From assembly GCF_900156735.1 (NCBI RefSeq), contig NZ_FTOL01000007.1, forward strand, positions 62,001-126,000: a stretch of DNA of 64,000 nt, written 5' to 3'. The position numbers and the translations under genes were made by a program. This document shows positions 15,696-23,366 of the stretch, one piece after another; the first letter of the stretch is position 1; every line of letters begins with the position of its first letter. This stretch comes from Chryseobacterium ureilyticum. GTDB taxonomy: Bacteria; Bacteroidota; Bacteroidia; Flavobacteriales; Weeksellaceae. The notes beneath the pieces are model-generated. The model was given only the letters and a program-made list of their open reading frames with translations, was not told the origin of the DNA and did no database searches.

Positions 15696-17798
15696 ATGAA
15701 TTTTAAACCAATATTATTAACTGCTGGAGTTCTGTTTTCAGCATCTTTTTATTCTCAAACAATGAATTATCCAAAAGCATTAAAGGGAAGCCAAACTGAT
15801 ACTTATTTTGGAACTGCTGTTGCTGATCCGTACAGAGATCTTGAAAACGATTCCGATGCTACTAAAAAATGGGTAGATGAAGAAGTAGCATACAGTCAGA
15901 ACTATTTGTCTAAAATTCCATTCAGAGATAAAATCAGAAACCAGTTGAAAGATATCTGGAATTATGAAAAGATTTCAGCACCTTTCAAAGAAGGAGATTA
16001 TACTTATTATTCTAAAAACGATGGTTTGCAGGCACAATCTGTAATATACAGAACAAACAATAAGACCAAGGCAACAGAAGTATTTTTAGATCCGAATAAA
16101 TTCTCAGACAAAGGAACAACTTCATTGTCTAACCTTTCTTTCAATAAAAAAGGAAACCTTGCAGCATACTCTATCTCAGAAGGAGGAAGTGATTGGAATA
16201 AAATCATCATCATCGATGCTGTTACCAAAAAACAGATCGACGAAACATTGCTAGATGTAAAATTCAGTGGAATTTCTTGGCAGGGAGACGAAGGATTCTA
16301 TTATTCAAGCTATGATAAACCAAAAGAAGGAACCGTTCTTTCCGGAATGACAGACAAGCATAAGGTTTATTTTCACAAATTAGGAACAAAACAGTCTGAA
16401 GACAAACTGATTTTCGGGGGCGAAAAAACACCAAGAAGATACCTTGGAGCCCACGTTTCAGATGATCAAAGATATCTTATTATTTCTGCGGCTAATGCTA
16501 CCAACGGAAATGAAATGTATATCAAAGACCTTAAAAAAGGTGGCGATTTTGTTCAGATTACAAAAGGATTTGATATCAATGCAAATATCGTAGATACACA
16601 AGGAGACGATCTTTTCATTTTTACAGATAAAGATGCTCCGAATATGCGTCTGGTAAAAACTACAATCAGCAATCCAGCTCCTGAAACATGGAAAGACGTT
16701 ATTCCACAAACAGAAAACGTACTAGGAATCTCTACAGGTGGCGGATATTTCTTCGCTACGTATATGATTGATGCTATTGATCAGGTAAAACAGTTCGATA
16801 AAACAGGAAAACTGATCAGAGAAATTGCACTTCCAGGAAAAGGAAACGTTGGAGGATTTGGTGGAAAAGAAAAAGAGAAAGACATTTATTACTCTTTCAG
16901 CAACTATATTACACCGGGAACTACCTATAAATTCAATGTAGATTCAGGGAAATCAGAAGTTTACCAAAAACCGAAAGTGAAATTCAATCCGGATGATTAC
17001 GTTTCAGAACAGGTATTCTATACATCAAAAGACGGAACAAAAGTTCCTATGATGATCAACTATAAGAAAGGAACTAAACTTGATGGTAAAAATCCAACCA
17101 TTCTATACTCTTACGGAGGTTTCAACATCAGCTTACAGCCATCTTTCTCAGTAGTAAACGCTATCTGGATGGAAAACGGTGGAATCTATGCCGTTCCAAA
17201 CATCCGTGGAGGAGGTGAATACGGTAAAAAATGGCATGATGCAGGAACAAAAATGCAGAAGAAAAACGTTTTTGATGACTTTATCGCGGCTGGAGAATAC
17301 CTACAGAGCAAAGGTTATACTTCAAAAGAATACATGGCACTTTCAGGAAGATCAAACGGAGGTTTATTGGTAGGGGCAACAATGACTTTACGTCCAGACC
17401 TTGCAAGAGTAGCTTTCCCTGGAGTTGGAGTATTGGATATGTTAAGATATAACAAATTCACAGCAGGTGCAGGCTGGTCTTACGATTATGGAACAGCAGA
17501 AGACAACAAAGATATGTTTGAATATCTGAAATCGTACTCTCCTGTACACAATGTAAAAACAAAAACTTGTTATCCGTCTACCATGATTATTACAAGTGAT
17601 CATGATGACAGAGTAGTTCCGGCTCACTCATTTAAATTTGGAGCAGAACTTCAGGAAAAACAAGGATGTAAAAACCCAATCCTTCTAAGAATCGAAAAGA
17701 ATGCAGGACACGGTGCCGGAAGATCTACAGATCAGGTAATCGGAGAAAATGCAGACCTTTTATCATTCGCATTATATGAAATGGGAGTAAAACTTTAA
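15696..17798 (+). CDS. prolyl oligopeptidase family serine peptidase, exported
   Basis: 700 residues from the ATG at 15696. A signal peptide ends near YSQ at residues 20-22. The N-terminal seven-bladed propeller region (about 90-425) is followed by the alpha/beta-hydrolase domain. The nucleophile is in SGRSNGGLLVGA near residue 550, the Asp in SDHDDRVVPAHSF near 637 and the His in NAGHGAGR near 671. YSYGGFNIS and PNIRGGGEYGKKWHDAG are the conserved oxyanion and substrate-side segments of family S9A. It should cleave short peptides after proline in the periplasm. Flavobacterial members of this family are usually called prolyl endopeptidase. Confidence 0.95.
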   Translation: MNFKPILLTAGVLFSASFYSQTMNYPKALKGSQTDTYFGTAVADPYRDLENDSDATKKWVDEEVAYSQNYLSKIPFRDKIRNQLKDIWNYEKISAPFKEGDYTYYSKNDGLQAQSVIYRTNNKTKATEVFLDPNKFSDKGTTSLSNLSFNKKGNLAAYSISEGGSDWNKIIIIDAVTKKQIDETLLDVKFSGISWQGDEGFYYSSYDKPKEGTVLSGMTDKHKVYFHKLGTKQSEDKLIFGGEKTPRRYLGAHVSDDQRYLIISAANATNGNEMYIKDLKKGGDFVQITKGFDINANIVDTQGDDLFIFTDKDAPNMRLVKTTISNPAPETWKDVIPQTENVLGISTGGGYFFATYMIDAIDQVKQFDKTGKLIREIALPGKGNVGGFGGKEKEKDIYYSFSNYITPGTTYKFNVDSGKSEVYQKPKVKFNPDDYVSEQVFYTSKDGTKVPMMINYKKGTKLDGKNPTILYSYGGFNISLQPSFSVVNAIWMENGGIYAVPNIRGGGEYGKKWHDAGTKMQKKNVFDDFIAAGEYLQSKGYTSKEYMALSGRSNGGLLVGATMTLRPDLARVAFPGVGVLDMLRYNKFTAGAGWSYDYGTAEDNKDMFEYLKSYSPVHNVKTKTCYPSTMIITSDHDDRVVPAHSFKFGAELQEKQGCKNPILLRIEKNAGHGAGRSTDQVIGENADLLSFALYEMGVKL

Positions 17799-17859
17799 TT
17801 CATATAGAATAAAAATCAGTCTTATCAAAAATATAGACCGATATAAACAACTATAAAGC

Positions 17860-17895
17860 AAAACCCCCGGATGACATTCATCCAGGGGTTTTATT
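17860..17895. terminator. bidirectional terminator
   Basis: AAAACCCCCGGATG pairs with CATCCAGGGGTTTT around a 5-base loop, with a C/A mismatch. A- and T-runs on either side serve the convergent genes ending at 17798 and 17913. Confidence 0.88.
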
Positions 17896-17912
17896 TATTA
17901 TTTCTGAATTGA

Positions 17913-18689
17913 TTAATTCTTCATAAACTTAGAGCTTAAATCACCAATTTTATAAATATATATGCCCTTTGGAAGTCTTTCTACATCAATAGAAATCTTA
18001 CCCTCTGAAGCTGAAAAAGACTTGTTAAGAACCACTTTTCCGGTTACATCAAAAACCTCAATCTTATTTGCTCCACTTCCGGGATTCATCACATTCAAAA
18101 TTTTGTTAGTAGGAATAGGAAATGCAGATAATTTACTGCCAGCCTGAATTTCTTTTGCCGCTAAAACTGTAGTGGGTAATCCATAAACATCCGTTAATGG
18201 AATACTGCTGATATTGAAAGCTGTCGCACCACGAACAGTTAACTTATTGGTATTTGTTGTAGCATCATGAAAAACGTGAAATTCTCCTCCGTAGAATGTA
18301 TTGGGATTCGTATGAAAATCTTTGATTAGTGTCCCATCTTCATTAATTAATAATAGTTTATAGTAATTTTGTGTATCATTAAAAACGCTTACCATAAACT
18401 CAAACTTACCATCAGTATTAAAGATATTTCTTGATATTGAAAATTCTTCACCATAAAAATCTGACCTGTTAAAAGTAGCAGGCATTGGAATATTGACTGT
18501 TTTATAAAGTGAATAGTCTGAATTAAAAATTTTCAGTTTGTGATCAGTGGTCTTAGAAATATAAAATGTTTCTGTAGAGGTAGAATAAACAAATGTATCT
18601 TCATTAGAGAACGTATGTTCAAGAGTTAATTGTGCAAAAGCAAAGTTTGCAGCTATTAAAGCTACAGCAGAAAATAATAATTTTTTCAT
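17913..18689 (-). CDS. exported protein with T9SS sorting domain
   Basis: 258 residues. A signal peptide ends near FAQ (residues 18-20). The middle (about 21-180) is beta-rich, with repeated strands such as FEFMVSVFNDTQNYYKLLLI and HKLKIFNSDYSLY that suggest a short propeller or sheet; I do not recognise a catalytic motif. The C-terminal ~75 residues (KLSAFPIPTNKILNVM to SSKFMKN) are a type A T9SS sorting domain, so it should be surface-attached or released. It is a single gene with a terminator shared with the peptidase gene. Confidence 0.82.
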   Translation of the reverse strand: MKKLLFSAVALIAANFAFAQLTLEHTFSNEDTFVYSTSTETFYISKTTDHKLKIFNSDYSLYKTVNIPMPATFNRSDFYGEEFSISRNIFNTDGKFEFMVSVFNDTQNYYKLLLINEDGTLIKDFHTNPNTFYGGEFHVFHDATTNTNKLTVRGATAFNISSIPLTDVYGLPTTVLAAKEIQAGSKLSAFPIPTNKILNVMNPGSGANKIEVFDVTGKVVLNKSFSASEGKISIDVERLPKGIYIYKIGDLSSKFMKN

Positions 18690-18899
18690 GGTTTTAGTTT
18701 TAAATTTGAAGTGACAAAGTTACTGAAACTTTTACTGAAACTACAATTTAAATTTCTGTTAATTATCTTTTTGATGAGGTTTTTAACCAGAATTTAATAT
18801 AAGAAGATTCTAATTTAAAATGCAGATAATCAAAAGGTTGTAAATGCTTATTTATTATTCTAAAAATGCTTAAATTTAGCATCTAATAAATCCGTAAGT

Positions 18900-21020
18900 A
18901 TGAGAAGAGAAGTTAAGAACAAAACTCCTCAATTTAATATAACTGAAAAAATAACTGAGATCTATCCTTTTGAAAAAGACGGATTACAGTTGAAGTCTTC
19001 CTATAAAAAAGAAGACGTTAAAAATGAATCTTTAACGGAAACCTCTCCGGGAATTGCCCCTTACTTAAGAGGTCCATATTCTACAATGTATGTTCAGAAA
19101 CCGTGGACAATCCGTCAATACGCAGGTTTCTCCACAGCAGAAGAATCCAATGCTTTTTACAGAAGAAACCTGGCTGCAGGACAAAAAGGACTTTCAGTAG
19201 CTTTTGACCTGGCAACCCACAGAGGATATGACTCGGACCATGCAAGAGTAGTAGGAGACGTAGGAAAAGCTGGTGTGGCAATCGATTCCGTGGAAGATAT
19301 GAAGATTCTTTTCAACGAAATTCCTCTTGATCAGATTTCAGTATCTATGACGATGAATGGAGCCGTACTTCCGATTCTATCTTTCTACATCGTAGCAGCA
19401 GAAGAACAGGGAGTGAAGCAGGAATTGCTTTCAGGAACTATCCAGAACGATATTCTGAAAGAATTCATGGTAAGAAACACTTACATCTATCCACCAGCAC
19501 CTTCCATGAAAATTATTGCGGATATTTTTGAATATACTTCGCAGAACATTCCGAAATTCAACTCTATTTCGATTTCAGGGTATCACATGCAGGAAGCAGG
19601 AGCTACTCCGGTACTGGAAATGGCTTACACCTTGGCAGACGGTCTTGAATACGTAAGAACGGGGATAAAAGCAGGAATGAACGTAGATGACTTCGCACCA
19701 CGTCTATCATTCTTCTGGGCAATCGGGATGAATCATTTCATGGAAATTGCCAAAATGCGTGCAGCAAGGTATATCTGGGCTAACCTTTTAAAACAGTTTA
19801 ATCCACAGAATCCAAAATCATTAGCTCTAAGAACGCATTCCCAAACTTCAGGATGGTCGTTGACAGAACAGGAGCCTTTTAATAACATTACGAGAACAGC
19901 TATTGAAGCATTATCTTCCGCATTAGGAGGAACACAGTCTCTCCATACCAATGCGTTGGATGAAGCTATTGCCCTTCCTACAGACTATTCTGCAAAAATC
20001 GCAAGAAATACACAGATCATTCTTCAGCAGGAAAGCGGAATTTGTGATGTAGTAGATCCAATGGGAGGAAGTAATCTTGTAGAAAGCCTTACCCAGCAGA
20101 TGATAGAAGAGGCAATGAAGTACATTGATGAAGTAGAACAGGAAGGCGGAATGACCAAAGCGATTGAAGCAGGAATTCCAAAAATGAGAATTGAAGAAGC
20201 TGCAGCCAAAAAACAAGCTAAGATTGATAGTGGCGAAGAATTTATCATTGGAGTAAACTCTTTCAAATCATCATTAAAACAGGATGCAATAGAAATTCTG
20301 GACATCGATAATACCGAAGTTCGCAGAAAGCAGATCGAAAGACTGAACAATATCAAAGCAGAAAGAAACCCAGAAGCTGTAACAGAAATCTTAAATGAAA
20401 TCCGTGAAAGCGCAAAAACAGGAAAAGGGAATCTTTTGGCACTTTGTATCGAAGCCGCAAGAAGAAGAGTTACTCTTGGTGAAATGAGTGATGCCATGGA
20501 AGAAACCTTTGGAAGATATAAAGCAAACATTAAAACAATCTCTGGAGTATATGCTATGAACGCCGGAAAAAATGAATACTTTGAAAAAGCCCTGAACCTG
20601 ACTCAGAAGTTTGAAGAAGAAGAAGGACGCCGTCCAAGGATTATGGTCGCTAAAATGGGACAGGATGGTCATGACAGAGGAGCAAAAGTAGTAGCAACGG
20701 CATTTGCAGACATGGGATTTGACGTCGATGTAGCACCTTTATTCCAGACGCCGGAAGAAGTAGCAAAACAGGCAGTAGAAAACGATATTCATATTTTGGG
20801 AGTATCTTCTCTGGCTGCAGGACACAAAACATTGGTTCCTCAGGTCGTAGAAGAACTTAAGAAATTGGGCGCAGATGATGTTACCATTGTAGTAGGCGGA
20901 GTAATTCCTCAGCAAGACTATGAATTTCTTTACGCAAACGGAGCTGACTTTATTTTCGGTCCGGGAACCAATCTTCCAAAATGTGCAGTGGAGATCTTAG
21001 AAAGATTTTTAGAAAACTAA
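18900..21020 (+). CDS. scpA: methylmalonyl-CoA mutase, large subunit
   Basis: 706 residues. The adenosylcobalamin enzyme interconverts (R)-methylmalonyl-CoA and succinyl-CoA. The N-terminal TIM barrel contains RGPYSTMYVQKPWTIRQYAG near residue 55 and GLSVAFDLATHRGYDSDH near 98. The C-terminal cobalamin-binding domain (about 575-700) has the B12 motif DGHDRG near 588 (His as lower axial ligand), followed by SSLAAGH and VVGGVIPQQDY. Length and the intact B12 domain identify it as the catalytic large subunit. The small subunit is not in this window, and the gene directly upstream is unrelated. The dedicated GTPase chaperone MeaB lies about 10 kb downstream. Confidence 0.94.
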   Translation: MRREVKNKTPQFNITEKITEIYPFEKDGLQLKSSYKKEDVKNESLTETSPGIAPYLRGPYSTMYVQKPWTIRQYAGFSTAEESNAFYRRNLAAGQKGLSVAFDLATHRGYDSDHARVVGDVGKAGVAIDSVEDMKILFNEIPLDQISVSMTMNGAVLPILSFYIVAAEEQGVKQELLSGTIQNDILKEFMVRNTYIYPPAPSMKIIADIFEYTSQNIPKFNSISISGYHMQEAGATPVLEMAYTLADGLEYVRTGIKAGMNVDDFAPRLSFFWAIGMNHFMEIAKMRAARYIWANLLKQFNPQNPKSLALRTHSQTSGWSLTEQEPFNNITRTAIEALSSALGGTQSLHTNALDEAIALPTDYSAKIARNTQIILQQESGICDVVDPMGGSNLVESLTQQMIEEAMKYIDEVEQEGGMTKAIEAGIPKMRIEEAAAKKQAKIDSGEEFIIGVNSFKSSLKQDAIEILDIDNTEVRRKQIERLNNIKAERNPEAVTEILNEIRESAKTGKGNLLALCIEAARRRVTLGEMSDAMEETFGRYKANIKTISGVYAMNAGKNEYFEKALNLTQKFEEEEGRRPRIMVAKMGQDGHDRGAKVVATAFADMGFDVDVAPLFQTPEEVAKQAVENDIHILGVSSLAAGHKTLVPQVVEELKKLGADDVTIVVGGVIPQQDYEFLYANGADFIFGPGTNLPKCAVEILERFLEN

Positions 21021-21064
21021 ACCTAAAAAGCTTTAATTTTCATAAAGAAATTAAAAGCACATCT

Positions 21065-22048
21065 ATGAGGTTTAAAAATAATATAAAGCCTACGAAGAAA
21101 AAGCTGATTCTCTTCGTAGGCTTTTTATGTATAGCAATCTTTTTATGGGCAGTAAAAGAGAAAAATAGACCTATACAAAAATCTCCTGTTCCTGCCAATA
21201 TTGAACAGGTGAAAAAGCATTTGACAGCACTTACCCAGACGCCAAAATTCAGGAATCATAAAAATGTTGACCAGCTGAATGAGATTGGAGAGTATATCCA
21301 TCAGAATTTTAAAACATATGCAGACAGTACTGGTTTTCAGGAATATCAGGTAGATGGGCAGGTCTATAAAAATGTAATCTGCTCTTTTGGAACAGAAAAC
21401 AGTAAAAGAATAATTATTGGCGCGCATTATGATGTCTGTGGAGATCAGCAGGGCGCAGATGATAATGCGACCGGAGTTACAGCGCTTCTGGAACTTGCCA
21501 GAATGTTTAAAGGACAAAAACTCAATTATCGTGTAGATCTGGTGGCATACACACTTGAAGAGCCTCCTCATTTCAGAACGGAAAATATGGGAAGTTTTAT
21601 TCACGCAAAATATCTAAAAGACAATAAAATTGATGTCTATGGAATGGCTAGTGTAGAAATGATCGGATATTTTAAGGATGAAAAAGGATCTCAGGATTTT
21701 CCTGTAGGGATTCTTTCCTGGATCTATGGTGACAAAGGAGATTTTATTACTTTGGTTAAAAAGTTTAGCGGAGCAGGACCATTTGTTGGAAATTTTGTAG
21801 ATCATTTTAAAGATTCAAATCAGATCAAAACAGCTACATTTCCGGCTCCGAAATTTGTAGGCGGAGTAGATTATTCCGATCATTTGAACTATTGGAAATT
21901 TGATTTTCCAGCCCTGATGATCACCGATACTTCATTCTTTAGAAACAAAAATTATCACCAATCTACAGATACTTTGGAAACGCTGGATATTAAACGGATG
22001 ACAAAAGTTATTGACGCTATTTTCCTAAGCATTATTCACTTCAAGTGA
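21065..22048 (+). CDS. M28 family zinc peptidase, membrane-anchored or exported
   Basis: 327 residues from ATG 21065, 44 bases after the mutase gene; an upstream in-frame start would overlap the mutase. One N-terminal hydrophobic segment (about 14-34) follows a lysine-rich start. The M28 core is visible: GAHYDVCGDQQGADDNATG gives the first zinc His/Asp ligands and ALLELAR follows; YTLEEPPHFRTENMGS carries the catalytic Glu pair. The late VDYSDHLNYW supplies the last His. Such enzymes are aminopeptidases or glutaminyl-cyclase-like proteins acting outside the cytoplasm. The exact activity is not readable. It may be co-transcribed with the mutase gene, though no functional link is evident. Confidence 0.88.
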   Translation: MRFKNNIKPTKKKLILFVGFLCIAIFLWAVKEKNRPIQKSPVPANIEQVKKHLTALTQTPKFRNHKNVDQLNEIGEYIHQNFKTYADSTGFQEYQVDGQVYKNVICSFGTENSKRIIIGAHYDVCGDQQGADDNATGVTALLELARMFKGQKLNYRVDLVAYTLEEPPHFRTENMGSFIHAKYLKDNKIDVYGMASVEMIGYFKDEKGSQDFPVGILSWIYGDKGDFITLVKKFSGAGPFVGNFVDHFKDSNQIKTATFPAPKFVGGVDYSDHLNYWKFDFPALMITDTSFFRNKNYHQSTDTLETLDIKRMTKVIDAIFLSIIHFK

Positions 22049-22095
22049 AAAAATAAATGCTGTTTCAACTTCTGAAACAGCATTTATTTTATTTT
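22049..22095. terminator. strong bidirectional terminator
   Basis: AAATAAATGCTGTTTCA pairs with TGAAACAGCATTTATTT around a short loop, with A/T runs on both sides. It separates the convergent M28 peptidase and lipoprotein genes. Confidence 0.92.
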
Positions 22096-22931
22096 TTCTG
22101 AACGATTTTACCATCATCCATAATCTGATAATGCGTTTTAGCTATCTTTTGCCTATTTCCATCAATCTTGTGGTCTGTTGTCACAGTGATTTCTCCTGCT
22201 TTATTGATTTCATAGCTGCTGAACTCCTCCTTTTTATCATCCTTTCCGGGATCAAACCAAATGCCTTCTACATAGGCTTCATCAACGATGCTGTTATTCA
22301 TTACAGTAAGAAGATAATATCGGTAATCAAAATCTCCACAATCCATTGGAACAAGAATAAGTTCAACATCCTTATATCGAGCTAAAGGAAAATATCGGAA
22401 TACTGGTTCTCCACAGCTATACTTTTCTGAACCTTCCACCGCAAAATCTGTTTCTATAAACTTTACATCTACCTGAGGAAGACTTTCAATAGGTAAGCTA
22501 TAAAGTCCTGTTTTTAATAAAGATTCCATTGGGGCAGGGGTATTTTTACTTTTTCTCCACTCCTCAAGAGAAATATATTCTCCAGACGGAGGGTCTAAAA
22601 TAGTCAAGGTATTACATTGGTCGCTTGAAGCATGAAAAAGATGATATGTTTCAAAGCGATCCGGACCATTATATCCGACAGAAATAGAATAATCCCAGCC
22701 ATTATTTACTTTTGTACTATCTACAAGAAACCCAATTCTGCCTTTCCCTTTGGTCTCTGATTCCAGAAACTTAGCCTGCGACTTCATTTCCTCTAAATCC
22801 AGAATTTTTTTCATGAAATGAGGAGAAAAACATCCTTTATCTACTACTTTTATCTCTTCTTTTTTTACAGATTCTTCTTTCTTACATCCTATAAAAAGTA
22901 GTGGAAGTAATGCCCATAAAATTTTATACAT
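22089..22931 (-). CDS. lipoprotein of unknown function
   Basis: 280 residues. The N terminus MYKILWALLPLLFIGCKKEE has a clear lipobox (LFIGC) with cysteine at residue 16, followed by charged residues, as in flavobacterial lipoproteins. The rest is beta-rich with several cysteines (DKGCF, SSDQCNT, KYSCGEPV, MDCGDFDY). I recognise no named domain. It runs opposite to and away from the RtcB operon leader, and its start is about 55 bases from the leader's predicted promoter. Confidence 0.78.
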   Translation of the reverse strand: MYKILWALLPLLFIGCKKEESVKKEEIKVVDKGCFSPHFMKKILDLEEMKSQAKFLESETKGKGRIGFLVDSTKVNNGWDYSISVGYNGPDRFETYHLFHASSDQCNTLTILDPPSGEYISLEEWRKSKNTPAPMESLLKTGLYSLPIESLPQVDVKFIETDFAVEGSEKYSCGEPVFRYFPLARYKDVELILVPMDCGDFDYRYYLLTVMNNSIVDEAYVEGIWFDPGKDDKKEEFSSYEINKAGEITVTTDHKIDGNRQKIAKTHYQIMDDGKIVQKK

Positions 22932-22987
22932 ACAGCTCTTTTTTCACAAAAATAAGATTTAAATAATGATGATTAAAAAAATAATTC

Positions 22988-22995
22988 TATATTTG
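22988..22995 (+). promoter_or_regulatory. -7 element of the RtcB-PrfH operon leader
   Basis: TATATTTG is an exact TAnnTTTG match. It places a transcript start near 23000-23003, about 35 bases before the small reading frame. No clear TTG is seen at the -33 distance, so the promoter may be weak or activator-dependent. Confidence 0.5.
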
Positions 22996-23036
22996 CATCT
23001 GAAAATCAAGTTTAACCATTTAAAAACAACGAAGCA

Positions 23037-23114
23037 ATGTTCAGAACTAATCAGAATTCTACAGTTGGATTACCCCTTATGGTGGTAAGGCTTCGCGGTT
23101 TGGTACACTCTTAG
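23037..23114 (+). CDS. putative 25-residue leader peptide
   Basis: An ATG at 23037 opens a 25-codon frame ending at TAG 23112-23114. The peptide reads MFRTNQNSTVGLP followed by LMVVRLRGLVHS. It lies about 35 bases after the predicted transcript start and ends 22 bases before the terminator stem. The Arg-Leu-Arg codons 18-20 coincide with pairing segment 2. RLR is the motif on which macrolide-bound ribosomes stall in the ErmD leader peptide (established for that system). Whether this frame is translated, and whether it stalls ribosomes, is unknown. Confidence 0.4.
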   Translation: MFRTNQNSTVGLPLMVVRLRGLVHS

Positions 23115-23136
23115 AAAAATAGTACAATACAATATC

Positions 23137-23168
23137 AAAACCCGAAGTCGTAGAGATTTCGGGTTTTT
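23137..23168 (+). terminator. intrinsic terminator inside the operon leader
   Basis: AAAACCCGAA (23137-23146) pairs with TTCGGGTTTT (23158-23167), followed by T residues. It lies about 200 bases upstream of the first long gene on the same strand and downstream of a good -7 box, where a terminator would only make sense as a regulated one or as the end of a short RNA. Confidence 0.85.
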
Positions 23169-23206
23169 TATTGCGCAATATTTCAAACTCACGTTTCCCG
23201 AAATCT
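23154..23206 (+). repeat. second inverted repeat overlapping the leader terminator
   Basis: AGATTTCGGG (23154-23163), the 3' arm of the terminator, is also perfectly complementary over 10 bases to CCCGAAATCT (23197-23206) further downstream. A second copy of ATTTCGGG occurs at 23332-23339. These could form competing structures in a read-through transcript. Confidence 0.55.
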
Positions 23207-23366
23207 TTTTAAGTGTTATTAAGAACAAAATAGGCTGAGGTTTACCCTCAAAACTATACGCGTTCACTATTATTAATCCGTTCAACTAATACTTTAGTTG
23301 ATTAAGAAAATAGACTAAGAGCAAATCCGGTATTTCGGGTCTTGCATCTGGTATCTTGTGTCTTAC
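23171..23366 (+). other. leader region downstream of the attenuator terminator
   Basis: About 200 bases without a convincing gene separate the leader terminator from the first long frame. They hold a perfect palindromic hairpin, TCAACTAA/TTAGTTGA (23282-23301), a short TGAGG/CCTCA hairpin near 23235, and a repetitive stretch with GGTATTTCGGGTCTTGC and TGGTATCTTGTGTCTT just before the start codon. No second promoter of consensus type was seen. Confidence 0.45.

Larger units (their letters stand above)
23001..23170 (+). promoter_or_regulatory. candidate transcription attenuator in the RtcB-PrfH operon leader
   Basis: Four segments can pair in alternative ways. Segment 1 is CGAAGC (23030-23035), just before the small-frame ATG. 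Segment 2 is GGCTTCG (23089-23095). Segment 3 is CGAAGTC (23143-23149), inside the 5' arm and loop of the terminator. Segment 4 is TTCGGG (23158-23163). Pairing 1:2 is 6 bp, extended by AAAC/GTTT. Pairing 2:3 is 7 bp with one wobble and would open the terminator. Pairing 3:4 with flanking A/T is the terminator. A hairpin TTACC/GGTAA, with an extra CC/GG, lies at 23070-23088 beside segment 2. This is a trp-type attenuator layout. Pairings were found by eye and no folding energies were computed. A structured RNA element with another ligand is an alternative. Confidence 0.5.

Noticed and set aside
20024..20530. A 168-codon minus-strand frame within the methylmalonyl-CoA mutase gene.
   Set aside because: It lies wholly inside a gene with strong family motifs, and its product is Ser/Leu-rich, typical of antisense shadows of AT-rich codons.
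23030..23095. A tRNA-like fold: CGAAGC...GCTTCG as an acceptor stem with a TTACC/GGTAA arm before it.
   Set aside because: There is no T-loop TTCRA, no D-arm GG, no anticodon stem and no position-8/9 pattern, and the arm has a 9-base loop. It is better explained as part of the leader structure.
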